Part shown: positions 1-15,500 of the stretch, piece by piece
Layout: each line of letters opens with the position of its first letter
Numbering within the stretch: the first letter of the stretch is position 1
NCBI GenBank assembly: GCA_026874595.1
Contig: CM049316.1
Location: 51,469,676 to 51,533,675 of the forward strand
DNA from: Sipunculus nudus
Taxonomy: Eukaryota; Annelida; Sipuncula; Golfingiida; Sipunculidae
Reading direction: 5' to 3'
Length of the DNA: 64,000 nucleotides
Translations under genes and position numbers: made by a program
Notes under the pieces: model-generated
Told to the model about the DNA's origin: nothing
The model's database searches: none
Seen by the model: only the letters and a program-made list of their open reading frames with translations

Positions 1-3000
1 TATTTGATTTTGCCGTCGAAGGGTGTTGTACAGACCAGCTCATTATTCAAAACTACACCATTTTTTCAAGATTTATTTTAAAGTCGTATTTTAGTGGGCG
101 GTAGCGCAAAAACGGTGCGTTGTACACCTGATCGGACGGGGTTTAATCGATAGCATTTTAAATGTGCTTTCCAATGATGTATAGTTTATATATAATTTTG
201 CGGTCGAAGGGTGTTGTACCGCCCCAGTTCATTATTCAAAACTACACCATTTTTCAAGATTTATATCAATGTCGTATTTTAGTGGGCAGTAGTGCAAAAA
301 CGGTGCGTTGTACACCTAATCGGACGCGGTTAAATCGATAGCATTTTAAATGTGCTTTCCAATGATGTATAGTTTATATTTGATTTTGCCGTCGAAGGGT
401 GTTGTACAGCCCCAGTTCATTATTCAAAACTACACCATTTTTCAAGATTTATATCAATGTCGTATTTTAGTGGGCAGTAGTGCAAAAACGGTGCGTTGTA
501 CACCTGATCGGACGCGGTTTAATCAATAGCATTTAAATGTGCCTTCCAACGATGTATAGTTTATATATGAATTTGCCGTCGAAGGGTGTTGTACAGACCA
601 GTTCATTATTCAAAACTACACCATATTTCAAGATTTATATAAAAGTCGTATTTTAGTGGGCGGTAGCGCAAAAACGGTTCGTTGTACACCTAATCGGACG
701 GGGTTTAATCAATAGCATTTTAAATGTGCTTTCCAATGATGTATAATTAATATATGATTTTGCCGTCGAAGGGTGTTGTACCGCCCCAGTTCATTATTCA
801 AAACTACACCATTTTTCAAGATTTATATTAATGTCGTATTTTAGTGGGCGGTAGCGCAAAAACGATGCGTTGTACACCTGATCGTACGTGGTTTAATAGA
901 TAGCATTTTAAATATGCTTTCTAATGATGTATAGTTTATATATGATATTGCCGACGAAGGGTGTTTTACAGACCAGTTTATTATTCAAAACTTCCACTTT
1001 TCAAGATTTGTATTAATGTCGTAGTTTAGTGGGCGGTAGCGCAAAAACGGTGCGTTGTACACCTGATCGGACGGGGTTTAATCAATAGCATTTTTAATGC
1101 GCTTTCCAATGATGTATAGTTTATATTTAATTTTGCCGTCGAAGGGTGTTGTACAGACCAGTTCATTATTCAAAACTACACCATTTTTTCAAGATTTATA
1201 TTAAAGTCGTATTTTAGTGGGCGGTAGCGCAAAAACGGTGCATTGTACACCTGATCGGACGGGGTTTAATCGATAGCATTTTAAATGTGCTTTCCAATGA
1301 TGTATAGTTAATATATGATTTTGCCGTCGAAGGGTGTTGTACAGACCAGTTCATTATTCAAAACTACACCATTTTTCAAGATTAATATTAATGTCGTATT
1401 TTAGTGGGCGGTTGCGAAAAAACGGTGCGTTGTAAACCTAATCGGACGGGGTTTAATCAATAGACTTTCAAATGTGCTTTCCAATGATGTATAGTTTATA
1501 TTTGTTTATGCCGTCGAAGGGTGTTGTACAGCCCCAGTTTATTATTCAAAACTATACCATTTTTCAAGATTTATATTAATGTCGTATTTTAGTGGGCGGT
1601 AGCGCAAAAACGGTGCGTTGTACACCTAATCGGACGCTGTTTAATCGATAGCATTTTAAATGTGCTTTCCAATGATGTATAGTTAATATATGATTTTTCC
1701 GTCGAAGGGTGTTGTACCGCCCCAGTTCATTATTCAAAACTACACCATTTTTCAAGATTTATATCAATGTCGTATTTTAGTGGGCGGTAGCGCAAAAACG
1801 ATGCATTGTACACCTGATCGGACGCGGTTTAATCAATAGCATTTTAAATGTGCTTTCCAATGATGTATAGTTTATATTTGTTTTTGCCGTCGAAGGGTGT
1901 TGTACAGACCAGTTCATTAATCAAAACTACACCATGTTTCAAGATTTATATTAATGTCGCATTGTAGTGGGCGGTAGCGCAAACACGCTGCTTTGTACAC
2001 CTGATCGGACGCGGTTTAATCGATAGCATTTTAAATGTGATTTCCAATGATGTATAGTTTATATATGATTTTGCCGTCGAAGGGTGTTGTACAGACCAGT
2101 TCATTATTCAAAACTACACCATTTTTCAAGATTTATATCAATGTCGTTTTTTAGTGGGCAGTAGTGCAAAAACGGTGCGTTGTACACCTGATCGGACGGG
2201 GTTTAATCAATAGCATTTTAAAAGTGCTTTCCAATGATGTATAGTTTATATTTGTTTTTCCCGTAGAAGGGTGTTGTACAGACCAGTTCATTATTCAAAA
2301 CTACACCATTTTTCAAGATTTATATTATTGTCGTATTTTAGTGGGCGGTAGCGGAAAAACGGTTCGTTGTACACCTGATCTGACCGGGTTTAACCAATAG
2401 CACCTTAAATGTGCTTTCCAATGATGTATAGTTAATATATGATTTTGCCGTCGAAGGGTGTTGTACCGCCCCAGTTCATTATTCAAAACTACATCATTTT
2501 TCAAGATTTATATCAATGTCGTATTTTAGTGGGCAGTAGTGCAAAAACGGTTCGTTGTACACCTGATCGGACGGTGTTTAATCAATAGCATTTTAAATGT
2601 GCTTTCCAATGATGTATAGTTTATATTTGTTTTTGCCGTCGAAGGGTGTTGTACAGACCAGTTCATTATTCAAAACTACACCATTTTTCAAGATTTATAT
2701 CATTGTCGTATTTTAGTGGGCGGTAGCGGAAAAACGGTACGTTGTACACCTGATCTGACCGGGTTTAACCAATAGCATCTTAAATGTGCTTTCCAATGAT
2801 GTATAGTTTATATATAATTTTGCGGTCGAAGGGTGTTGTACCGCCCCAGTTCATTATTCAAATCTACACCATTTTTCAAGATTTATATCAATGTCGTATT
2901 TTAGTGGGCAGTAGTGCAAAAACGGTGCGTTGTACACCTGATCGGACGCGGTTTAATCAATAGCATTTTAAATGTGCTTTCCAATGATGTATAGTTAATA

Positions 3001-3499
3001 TATGATTTTGCCGTCGAAGGGTGTTGTACAGACCAGTTCATTATTCAAAACTACACCATTTTTCAAGATTAATATTAATGTCGTATTTTAGTGGGCGGTT
3101 GCGAAAAAACGGTGCGTTGTAAACCTGATCGGACGCGGTTTAATAGATAGCATTTTAAATATGCTTTCTAATGATGTATAGTTTATATATGATATTGCCG
3201 ACGAAAGGTGTTTTACAGACCAGTTTATTATTCAAAACTTCCACATTTCAAGATTTATATTAATGTCGTAGTTTAGGGGGCGGTAGGGCAAAAACGGTGC
3301 GTTGTACACCTAATCGGACGGGGTTTAATAAATTGCATTTTTAATGTGCTTTCCAATGATGTATAGTTTATATTTGATTTTGCCGTCGAAGGGTGTTGTA
3401 CAGACCAGCTCATTATTCAAAACTACACCATTTTTTCAAGATTTATTTTAAAGTCGTATTTTAGTGGGCGGTAGCGCAAAAACGGTGCGTTGTACACCT

Positions 3500-6400
3500 G
3501 ATCGGACGGGGTTTAATCGATAGCATTTTAAATGTGCTTTCCAATGATGTATAGTTAATATATGATTTTGCCGTCGAAGGGTGTTGTACAGACCAGTTCA
3601 TTATTCAAAACTACACCATTTTTCAAGATTAATATTAATGTCGTATTTTAGTGGGCGGTTGCGAAAAAACGGTGCGTTGTACACCTAATCGGACGGGGTT
3701 TAATCAATAGAATTTCAAATGTGCTTTCCAATGATGTATAGTTTATATTTGTTTATACCGTGGAATTGTGTTGTACAGCCCCAGTTCATTATTCAAAACT
3801 ATACCATTTTTCAAGATTTATATTAATGTCGTATTTTAGTGGGCGGTAGCGCAAAAACGGTGCGTTGTACACCTGATCTGACCGGGTTTAACCAATAGCA
3901 CCTTAAATGTGCTTTCCAATGATGTATAGTTTATATATAATTTTGCGGTCGAAGGGTGTTGTACCGCCCCAGTTCATTATTCAAAACTACACCATTTTTC
4001 AAGATTTATATCAATGTCGTATTTTAGTGGGCAGTAGTGCAAAAACGGTGCGTTGTACACCTGATCGGACGCGATTTAATCAATAGCATTTTAAATGTGC
4101 TTTCCAATGATGTATAGTTAATATATGATTTTGCCGTCGAAGGGTGTTGTACAGACCAGTTCATTATTCAAAACTACACCATTTTTCAAGATTAATATTA
4201 ATGTCGTATTTTAGTGGGCGGTTGCGAAAAAACGGTGCGTTGTAAACCTGATCGGACGCGGTTTAATAGATAGCATTTTAAATATACTTTCTAATGATGT
4301 ATAGTTTATATATGATATTGCCGACGAAGGGTGTTTTACAGACCAGTTTATTATTCAAAACTTCCACTTTTCAAGATTTATATTAATGTCGTAGTTTAGG
4401 GGGCGGTAGCGCAAAAACGGTGCGTTGTACACCTAATCGGACGGGGTTTAATCAATTGCATTTTTAATGTGCTTTCCAATGATGTATAGTTAATATATGA
4501 TTTTGCCGTCGAAGGGTGTTGTACAGACCAGTTCATTATTCAAAACTACATCATTTTTCAAGATTAATATTAATGTCGTATTTTAGTGGGCGGTTGCGAA
4601 AAAACGGTGCGTTGTACACCTAATCGGACGGGGTTTAATCAATAGAATTTCAAATGTGCTTTCCAATGATGTATAGTTTATATTTGTTTATGCCGTCGAA
4701 TTGTCTTGTACAGCCCAAGTTCATTATTCAAAACTATACCATTTTTCAAGATTTATATTAATGTCGTATTTTAGTGGGCGGTAGCGCAAAAACGGTGCGT
4801 TGTACACCTAATCGGACGCGGTTTAATCGATAGCATTTTAAATGTGCTTTCCAATGATGTATAGTTAATATATGATTTTGCCGTCGAAGGGTGTTGTACA
4901 GACCAGTTCATTATTCAAAACTACACCATTTTTTCAAGATTTATATTAATGTCATATTTTAGTGGGCGGTAGCGCAAAAACGGTGCGTTGTACACCTAAT
5001 CGGACGCGGTTAAAACGATAGCATTTTAAATGTGCTTTCCAATGATGTATAGTTTATATTTGATTTTGCCGTCGAAGGGTGTTGTACAGCCCCAGTTCAT
5101 TATTCAAAACTACACCATTTTTCAAGATTTATATCGATGTCGTATTTTAGTGGGCAGTAGTGCAAAAACGGTGCGTTGTACACCTGATCGGACGCGGTTT
5201 AATCAATAGCATTTTAAATGTGCTTTCCAACGATGTATAGTTTATATATGAATTTGCCGTCGAAGGGTGTTGTACAGACCAGTTCATTATTCAAAACTAC
5301 ACCATATTTCAAGATTTATATAAAAGTCGTATTTTAGTGGGCGGTAGCGCAAAAACGGTTCGTTGTACACCTAATCGGACGGGGTTTAATCATAGCATTT
5401 TAAATGTGCTTTCCAATGATGTATAGTTAATATATGATTTTGCCGTCGAATGGTGTTGTACCGCCCCAGTTCTTTATTCAAAACTACACCATTTTTCAAG
5501 ATTTATATTAATGTCGTATTTTAGTGGGCGGTAGCGCAAGAACGGTGCGTTGTACAGTACCTGATCGGACGGGGTTTAATCAATAGCATTTTAAATGTGC
5601 TTTCCATGCAATGATGTATAAATTTTTTTTATGATTTTGCCATCGAAGGGTGTTGTACCGCCCCAGTTCATTATTCAAAACTACACCATTTTTCAAGATT
5701 TATATTAATGTCGTATTTTAGTGGGCGGTAGCGCAAAAACGATGCGTTGTACACCTGATCGGACGGGGTTTAATCGATAGCATTTTAAATGTGCTTTCCA
5801 ATGATGTATAGTTAATATATGATTTTGCCGTCGAAGGGTGTTGTACAGACCAGTTCATTATTCAAAACTACACCATTTTTCAAGATTAATATTAATGTCG
5901 TATTTTAGTGGGCGGTTGCGAAAAAACGGTGCGTTGTACACCTAATCGGACGGGGTTTAATCAATAGAATTTCAAATGTGCTTTCCAATGATGTATAGTT
6001 TATATTTGTTTATACCGTGGAATTGTGTTGTACAGCCCCAGTTCATTATTCAAAACTATACCATTTTTCAAGATTTATATTAATGTCGTATTTTAGTGGG
6101 CGGTAGCGCAAAAACAGTGCATTGTACACCTGATCTGACCGGGTTTAACCAATAGCACCTTAAATGTGCTTTCCAATGATGTATAGTTTATATATAATTT
6201 TGCGGTCGAAGGGTGTTGTACCGCCCCAGTTCATTATTCAAAACTACACCATTTTTCAAGATTTATATCAATGTCGTATTTTAGTGGGCAGTAGTGCAAA
6301 AACGGTGCGTTGTACACCTGATCGGACGCGGTTTAATCAATAGCATTTTAAATGTGCTTTCCAATGATGTATAGTTAATATATGATTTTGCCGTCGAAGG

Positions 6401-8017
6401 GTGTTGTACAGACCGGTTCATTATTCAAAACTACACCATTTTTCAAGATTAATATTAATGTCGTATTTTAGTGGGCGGTTGCGAAAAAACGGTGCGTTGT
6501 AAACCTGATCGGACGCGGTTTAATAGATAGCATTTTAAATATACTTTCTAATGATGTATAGTTTATATATGATATTGCCGACGAAGGGTGTTTTACAGAC
6601 CAGTTTATTATTCAAAACTTCCACTTTTCAAGATTTATATTAATGTCGTAGTTTAGGGGGCGGTAGCGCAAAAACGGTGCGTTGTACACCTAATCGGACG
6701 GGGTTTAATCAATTGCATTTTTAATGTGCTTTCCAATGATGTATAGTTAATATATGATTTTGCCGTCGAAGGGTGTTGTTCAGACCAGTTCATTATTCAA
6801 AACTACATCATTTTTCAAGATTAATATTAATGTCGTATTTTAGTGGGCGGTTGCGAAAAAACGGTGCGTTGTACACCTAATCGGACGGGGTTTAATCAAT
6901 AGAATTTCAAATGTGCTTTCCAATGATGTATAGTTTATATTTGTTTATGCCGTCGAATTGTGTTGTACAGCCCCAGTTCATTATTCAAAACTATACCATT
7001 TTTCAAGATTTATATTAATGTCGTATTTTAGTGGGCGGTAGCGCAAAAACGGTGCGTTGTACACCTAATCGGACGCGGTTTAATCGATAGCATTTTAAAT
7101 GTGCTTTCCAATGATGTATAGTTAATATATGATTTTGCCGTCGAAGGGTGTTGTACAGACCAGTTCATTATTCAAAACTACACCATTTTTTCAAGATTTA
7201 TATTAATGTCATATTTTAGTGGGCGGTAGCGCAAAAACGGTGCGTTGTACACCTAATCGGACGCGGTTAAAACGATAGCATTTTAAATGTGCTTTCCAAT
7301 GATGTATAGTTTATATTTGATTTTGCCGTCGAAGGGTGTTGTACAGCCCAAGTTCATTATTCAAAACTACACCATTTTTCAAGATTTATATCGATGTCGT
7401 ATTTTAGTGGGCAGTAGTGCAAAAACGGTGCGTTGTACACCTGATCGGACGCGGTTTAATCAATAGCATTTTAAATGTGCTTTCCAACGATGTATAGTTT
7501 ATATATGAATTTGCCGTCGAAGGGTGTTGTACAGACCAGTTCATTATTCAAAACTACACCATATTTCAAGATTTATATAAAAGTCGTATTTTAGTGGGCG
7601 GTAGCGCAAAAACGGTTCGTTGTACACCTAATCGGACGGGGTTTAATCATAGCATTTTAAATGTGCTTTCCAATGATGTATAGTTAATATATGATTTTGC
7701 CGTCGAATGGTGTTGTACCGCCCCAGTTCTTTATTCAAAACTACACCATTTTTCAAGATTTATATTAATGTCGTATTTTAGTGGGCGGTAGCGCAAGAAC
7801 GGTGCGTTGTACAGTACCTGATCGGACGGGGTTTAATCAATAGCATTTTAAATGTGCTTTCCATGCAATGATGTATAAATTTTTTTTATGATTTTGCCAT
7901 CGAAGGGTGTTGTACCGCCCCAGTTCATTATTCAAAACTACACCATTTTTCAAGATTTATATTAATGTCGTATTTTAGTGGGCGGTAGCGCAAAAACGAT
8001 GCGTTGTACACCTGATC
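3500..8017 (+). repeat. Higher-order repeat: 12-monomer unit (2,257 bp) duplicated in tandem
   Basis: Private variants of one monomer set reappear exactly 2,257 bp later. TATACCGTGGAATTGTG is at about 3,755 and 6,012. The insertion TGTACAGTACCTGATC is at 5,551 and 7,808, each followed by CCATGCAATGATGTATAAAT. Copy 1 is about 3,500-5,757 and copy 2 about 5,758-8,017; after that the sequences diverge (GGACGGGGTTTAATCGAT versus GGACGCGGTTTAATAGAT). A few differences are seen, for example GAATTGTCTTGTACAGCCCA at about 4,695 against GAATTGTGTTGTACAGCCCC at about 6,955, so this copy is older than the 27-monomer one. Confidence 0.88.
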
Positions 8018-11000
8018 GGACGCGGTTTAATAGATAGCATTTTAAATATGCTTTCTAATGATGTATAGTTTATATATGATATTGCCGACGAAGGTTGTTT
8101 TACAGACCAGTTTATTATTCAAAACTTCCACTTTTCAAGATTTGTATTAATGTCGTAGTTTAGTGGGCGGTAGCGCAAAAACGGTGCGTTGTACACCTGA
8201 TCGGACGGAATTTAATCAATAGCATTTTTAATGTGCTTTCCAACGATGTATAGTTTATATTTAATTTTGCCGTCGAAGGGTGTTGTACAGACCAGTTCAT
8301 TATTCAAAACTACACCATTTTTTCAAGATTTATATTAAAGTCGTATTTTAGTGGGCGGTAGCGCAAAAACGGTGCGTTGTACACCTGATCGGACGGGGTT
8401 TAATCGATAGCATTTTAAATGTGCTTTCCAATGATGTATAGTTAATATATGATTTTGCCGTCGAAGGGTGTTATACAGACCAGTTCATTATTCAAAACTA
8501 CACCATTTTTCAAGATTAATATTAATGTCGTATTTTAGTGGGCGGTTGCGAAAAAACGGTGCGTTGTACACCTAATCGGACGGGGTGTAATCAATAGACT
8601 TTCAAATGTGCTTTCCAATGATGTATAGTTTATATTTGTTTATGCCGTCGAAGGGTGTTGTACAGCCCCAGTTTATTATTCAATACTATACCATTTTTCA
8701 AGATTTATATTAATGTCGTATTTTAGTGGGCGGTAGCGCAAAAACGGTGCGTTGTACACCTGATCGAACTGTTTAATCGATAGCATTTTAAATGTGCTTT
8801 CCAATGATGTATAGTTAATATATGATTTTGCCGTCGAAGGGTGTTGTACCGCCCCAGTTCATTATTCAAAACTACACCATTTTTCAAGATTTATATCAAT
8901 GTCGTATTTTAGTGGGCGGTAGCGCAAAAACGGTGCATTGTACACCTGATCGGACGCGGTTTAATCAATAGCATTTTAAATGTGCTTTCCAATGATGTAT
9001 AGTTTATATTTGTTTTTGCCGTTGAAGGGTGTTGTACAGACCAGTTCATTATTCAAAACTACACCATGTTTCAAGATTTATATTAATGTCGCATTTTAGT
9101 GGGCGGTAGCGCAAACACGCTGCTTTGTACACCTGATCGGACGCAGTTTAATCGATAGCATTTGAAATGTGATTTCCAATGATGTATAGTTTATATATGA
9201 TTTTGCCGTCGAAGGGTGTTGTACAGACCAGTTCATTATTCAAAACTACACCATTTTTCAAGATTTATATCAATGTCGTATTTTAGTGGGCAGTAGCGCA
9301 AAAACGGTGCGTTGTACACCTGATCGGACGCTGTTTAATCGATAGCATTTTAAATGTGCTTTCCAATGATGTATTGTTAATATATGATTTTGCCGTCGAA
9401 GGGTGTTGTACCGCCCCAGTTCATTATTCAAAACTACATCATTTTTCAAGATTTATATCAATGTCGTATTTTAGTGGGCAGTAGTGCAAAAACGGTGCGT
9501 TGTACACCTGATCGGACGGGGTTTAATCGATAGCATTTTAAATGTGCTTTCCAATGATGTATAGTTAATATATGATTTTGCCGTCGAAGGGTGTTGTACC
9601 GCCCCAGTTCATTATTCAAAACTACACCATTTTTCAAGATTTATATCAATGTCGTATTTTAGTGGGCAGTAGTGCAAAAACGGTGCGTTGTACACCTAAT
9701 CGGATGCGGTTTAATCAATAGCATTTTAAATGTGCTTTCCAACGATGTATAGTTTATATATGAATTTGCCGTCGAAGGGTGTTGTACAGACCAGTTCATT
9801 ATTCAAAACTACACCGTATTTCAAGATTTATATTAAAGTCGTATTTTAGTGGGCGGTAGCGCAAAAACGGTTCGTTGTAAACCTAATCGGACGGGGTTTA
9901 ATCAATAGCATTTTAAATGTGCTTTCCAATGATGTATAGTTAATATATGATTTTGCCGTCGAAGGGTGTTGTACAGACCAGTTCATTATTCAAAACTACA
10001 CCATTTTTCAAGATTTATATTATTGTCGTATTTTAGTGGGCGGTAGCGGAAAAACGGTTCGTTGTACACCTGATCTGACCGGGTTTAACCAATAGCATCT
10101 TAAATGTGCTTTCCAATGATGTATAGTTTATATATAATTTTGCGGTCGAAGGGTGTTGTACCGCCCCAGTTCATTATTCAAAACTACACCATTTTTCAAG
10201 ATTTATATCAATGTCGTATTTTAGTGGGCAGTAGTGCAAAAACGGTGCGTTGTACACCTGATCGGACGCGGTTTAATCAATAGCATTTTAAATGTGCTTT
10301 CCAATGATGTATAGTTAATATATGATTTTGCCGTCGAAGGGTGTTGTACAGACCAGTTCATTATTCAAAACTACACCATTTTTCAAGATTAATATTAATG
10401 TCGTATTTTAGTGGGCGGTTGCGAAAAAACGGTGCGTTGTAAACCTGATCGGACGCGGTTTAATAGATAGCATTTTAAATATGCTTTCTAATGATGTATA
10501 GTTTATATATGATTTTGCTGACGAAGGGTGTTTTACAGACCAGTTTATTATTCAAAACTTCCACTTTTCAAGATTTATATTAATGTCGTAGTTTAGGGGG
10601 CGGTAGCGCAAAAACGGTGCGTTGTACACCTAATCGGACGGGATTTAATCAATTGCATTTTTAATGTGCTTTCCAATGATGTATAGTTTATATTTGATTT
10701 TGCCGTCGAAGGGTGTTGTACAGAACAGTTCATTATTCAAAACTACACCATTTTTTCAAGATTTATATTAAAGTCGTATTTTAGTGGGCGGTAGCGCAAA
10801 AACGGTGCGTTGTACACCTGATCGGACGGGGTTTAATCGATAGCATTTTTAATGTGCTTTCCAATGATGTATAGTTTATATTTGATTTTGCCGTCGAAGG
10901 GTGTTGTACAGACCAGTTTATTATTCAAAACTACACCATTTTTCAAGATTAATATTAATGTCGTATTTTAGTGGGCGGTTGCGAAAAAACGGTGCGTTGT

Positions 11001-12539
11001 ACACGTAATCGGAAGGGGTTTAATCAATAGAATTTCAAATGTGCTTTCCAATGATGTATAGTTTATATTTGTTTATGCCGTCGAATTGTCTTGTACAGCC
11101 CAAGTTCATTATTCAAAACTATACCATTTTTCAAGATTTATATCAATGTCGTATTTTAGTGGGCGGTAGCGCAAAAACGGTGCGTTGTACACCTAATCGG
11201 ACGCGGTTTAATCGATAGCATTTTAAATGTGCTTTCCAATGATGTATAGTTAATATATGATTTTGCCGTCGAAGGGTGTTGTACAGACCAGTTCATTATT
11301 CAAAACTACACCATTTTTTCAAGATTTATATTAATGTCGTATTTTAGTGGGCGGTAGCGCAAAAACGGTGCGTTGTACACCTAATCGGACGCGGTTAAAT
11401 CGATAGCATTTTAAATGTGCTTTCCAATGATGTATAGTTTATATTTGATTTTGCCGTCGAAGGGTGTTGTACAGCCCCAGTTCATTATTCAAAACTACAC
11501 CATTTTTCAAGATTTGTATTAATGTCGTAGTTTAGTGGGCGGTAGCGCAAAAACGGTGCGTTGTACACCTGATCGGACGCGGTTTAATCAATAGCATTTT
11601 TAATGTGCTTTCCAATGATGTATAGTTTATATTTAATTTTGCCGTCGAAGGGTGTTGTACAGACCAGTTCATTATTCAAAACTACACCATTTTTTCAAGA
11701 TTTATATTAAAGTCGTATTTTAGTGGGCGGTAGCGCAAAAACGGTGCGTTGTACACCTAATCGGACGGGGTTTAATCGATAGCATTTTAAATGTGCTTTC
11801 CAATTATTTATAGTTAATATATGATTTTGCCGTCGAAGGATGTTGTACAGACCAGTTCATTATTCAAAACTACACCATTTTTCAAGATTAATATTAATGT
11901 CGTATTTTAGTGGGCGGTTGCCAAAAAACGGTGCGTTGTACACCTAATCGGACGGGGTTTAATCAATAGACTTTCAAATGTGCTTTCCAATGATGTATAG
12001 TTTATATTTGTTTTTGCCGTCGAAGGGTGTTGTACAGACCAGTTCATTATTCAAAACTACACCATGTTTCAAGATTTATATTAATGTCGCATTTTAGTGG
12101 GCGGTAGCGCAAACACGCTGCTTTGTACACCTGATCGGACGCGGTTTAATCGATAGCATTTTAAATGTGATTTCTAATGATGTATAGTTTATATATGATT
12201 TTGCCGTCGAAGGGTGTTGTACAGACCAGTTCATTATTCAAAACTACACCATTTTTCAAGATTTATATCAATGTCGTTTTTTAGTGGGCAGTAGTGCAAA
12301 AACGGTGCGTTGTACACCTGATCGGACGCTGTTTAATCAATAGCATTTTAAATCTGCTTTCCAATGATGTATAGTTAATATATGATTTTGCCGTCGAAGG
12401 GTGTTGTACCGCCCCAGTTCATTATTCAAAACTACATCATTTTTCAAGATTTATATCAATGTCGTATTTTAGTGGGCAGTAGTGCAAAAACGGTTCGTTG
12501 TACACCTGATCGGACGGGGTTTAATCAATAGCATTTTAA

Positions 12540-15500
12540 ATGTGCTTTCCAATGATGTATAGTTTATATTTGTTTTTGCCGTCGAAGGGTGTTGTACAGA
12601 CCAGTTCATTATTCAAAACTACACCATTTTTCAAGATTTATATTATTGTCGTATTTTAGTGGGCGGTAGCGGAAAAACGGTTCGTTGTACACCTGATCTG
12701 ACCGGGTTTAACCAATAGCATCTTAAATGTGCTTTCCAATGATGTATAGTTTATATATAATTTTGCGGTCGAAGGGTGTTGTACCGCCCCAGTTCATTAT
12801 TCAAAACTACACCATTTTTCAAGATTTATATCAATGTCGTATTTTAGTGGGCAGTAGTGCAAAAACGGTGCGTTGTACACCTGATCGGACGCGGTTTAAT
12901 CAATAGCATTTTAAATGTGCTTTCCAATGATGTATAGTTAATATATGATTTTGCCGTCGAAGGGTGTTGTACAGACCAGTTCATTATTCAAAACTACACC
13001 ATTTTTCAAGATTAATATTAATGTCGTATTTTAGTGGGCGGTTGCGAAAAAACGGTGCGTTGTAAACCTGATCGGACGCGGTTTAATAGATAGCATTTTA
13101 AATATGCTTTCTAATGATGTATAGTTTATATATGATTTTGCTGACGAAGGGTGTTTTACAGACCAGTTTATTATTCAAAACTTCCACTTTTCAAGATTTA
13201 TATTAATGTCGTAGTTTAGGGGGCGGTAGCGCAAAAACGGTGCGTTGTACACCTAATCGGACGCGGTTTAATCGATAGCATTTTAAATGTGCTTTCCAAT
13301 GATGTATAGTTAATATATGATTTTGCCGTCGAAAGGTGTTGTACAGACCAGTTCATTATTCAAAACTACACCATTTTTTCAAGATTTATATTAATGTCGT
13401 ATTTTAGTGGGCGGTAGCGCAAAAACGGTGCGTTGTACACCTAATCGGACGCGGTTAAATCGATAGCATTTTAAATGTGCTTTCCAATGATGTATAGTTT
13501 ATATTTGATTTTGCCGTCGAAGGGTGTTGTACAGCCCCAGTTCATTATTCAAAACTACACCATTTTTCAAGATTTATGTCAATGTCGTATTTTAGTGGGC
13601 AGTAGTGCAAAAACTGTGCGTTGTACACCTGATCGGACGCTGTTTAATCGATAGCATTTTAAATGTGCTTTCCAATCATGTATAGTTAATATATGATTTT
13701 GCCGTCGAAGGGTGTTGTACCGCCCCAGTTCATTATTCAAAACTACACCATTTTTCAAGATTTATATCAATGTCGTATTTTAGTGGGCAGTAGTGCAAAA
13801 ACGGTGCTTTGTACACCTGATCGGATGCGGTTTAATCAATAGCATTTTAAATGTGCTTTCCAACGATGTATAGTTTATATATGAATTTGCCGTCGAAGGG
13901 TGTTGTACAGACCAGTTCATTATTCAAAACTACACCGTATTTCAAGATTTATATTAAAGTCGTATTTTAGTGGGCGGTAGCGCAAAAACGGTTCGTTGTA
14001 AACCTAATCGGACGGGGTTTAATCAATAGCATTTTAAATGTGCTTTCCAATGATGTATAGTTAATATATGATTTTGCCGTCGAAGGGTGTTGTACCGCCC
14101 CAGTTCTTTATTCAAAACTACACCATTTTTTAAGATTTGTATTAATGTCGTAGTTTAGTGGGCGGTAGCGCAAAAACGGTGCGTTGTACACCTAATCGGA
14201 CGCGGTTTAATCAATAGCATTTTTAATGTGCTTTCCAATGATGTATAGTTTATATTTAATTTTGCCGTCGAAGGGTGTTGTACAGACCAGTTCATTATTC
14301 AAAACTACACCATTTTTTCAAGATTTATATTAAAGTCGTATTTTAGTGGGCGGTAGCGCAAAAACGGTGCGTTGTACACCTAATCGGACGGGGTTTAATC
14401 GATAGCATTTTAAATGTGCTTTCCAATTATTTATAGTTAATATATGATTTTGCCGTCGAAGGATGTTGTACAGACCAGTTCATTATTCAAAACTACACCA
14501 TTTTTCAAGATTAATATTAATGTCGTATTTTAGTGGGCGGTTGCCAAAAAACGGTGCGTTGTACACCTAATCGGACGGGGTTTAATCAATAGACTTTCAA
14601 ATGTGCTTTCCAATGATGTATAGTTTATATTTGTTTTTGCCGTCGAAGGGTGTTGTACCGCCCCAGTTCATTATTCAAAACTACATCATTTTTCAAGATT
14701 TATATCAATGTCGTATTTTAGTGGGCAGTAGTGCAAAAACGGTTCGTTGTACACCTGATCGGACGGGGTTTAATCAATAGCATTTTAAATGTGCTTTCCA
14801 ATGATGTATAGTTTATATTTGTTTTTGCCGTCGAAGGGTGTTGTACAGACCAGTTCATTATTCAAAACTACACCATTTTTCAAGATTTATATTATTGTCG
14901 TATTTTAGTGGGCGGTAGCGGAAAAACGGTTCGTTGTACACCTGATCTGACCGGGTTTAACCAATAGCATCTTAAATGTGCTTTCCAATGATGTATAGTT
15001 TATATATAATTTTGCGGTCGAAGGGTGTTGTACCGCCCCAGTTCATTATTCAAAACTACACCATTTTTCAAGATTTATATCAATGTCGTATTTTAGTGGG
15101 CAGTAGTGCAAAAACGGTGCGTTGTACACCTGATCGGACGCGGTTTAATCAATAGCATTTTAAATGTGCTTTCCAATGATGTATAGTTAATATATGATTT
15201 TGCCGTCGAAGGGTGTTGTACAGACCAGTTCATTATTCAAAACTACACCATTTTTCAAGATTAATATTAATGTCGTATTTTAGTGGGCGGTTGCGAAAAA
15301 ACGGTGCGTTGTAAACCTGATCGGACGCGGTTTAATAGATAGCATTTTAAATATGCTTTCTAATGATGTATAGTTTATATATGATTTTGCTGACGAAGGG
15401 TGTTTTACAGACCAGTTTATTATTCAAAACTTCCACTTTTCAAGATTTATATTAATGTCGTAGTTTAGGGGGCGGTAGCGCAAAAACGGTGCGTTGTACA

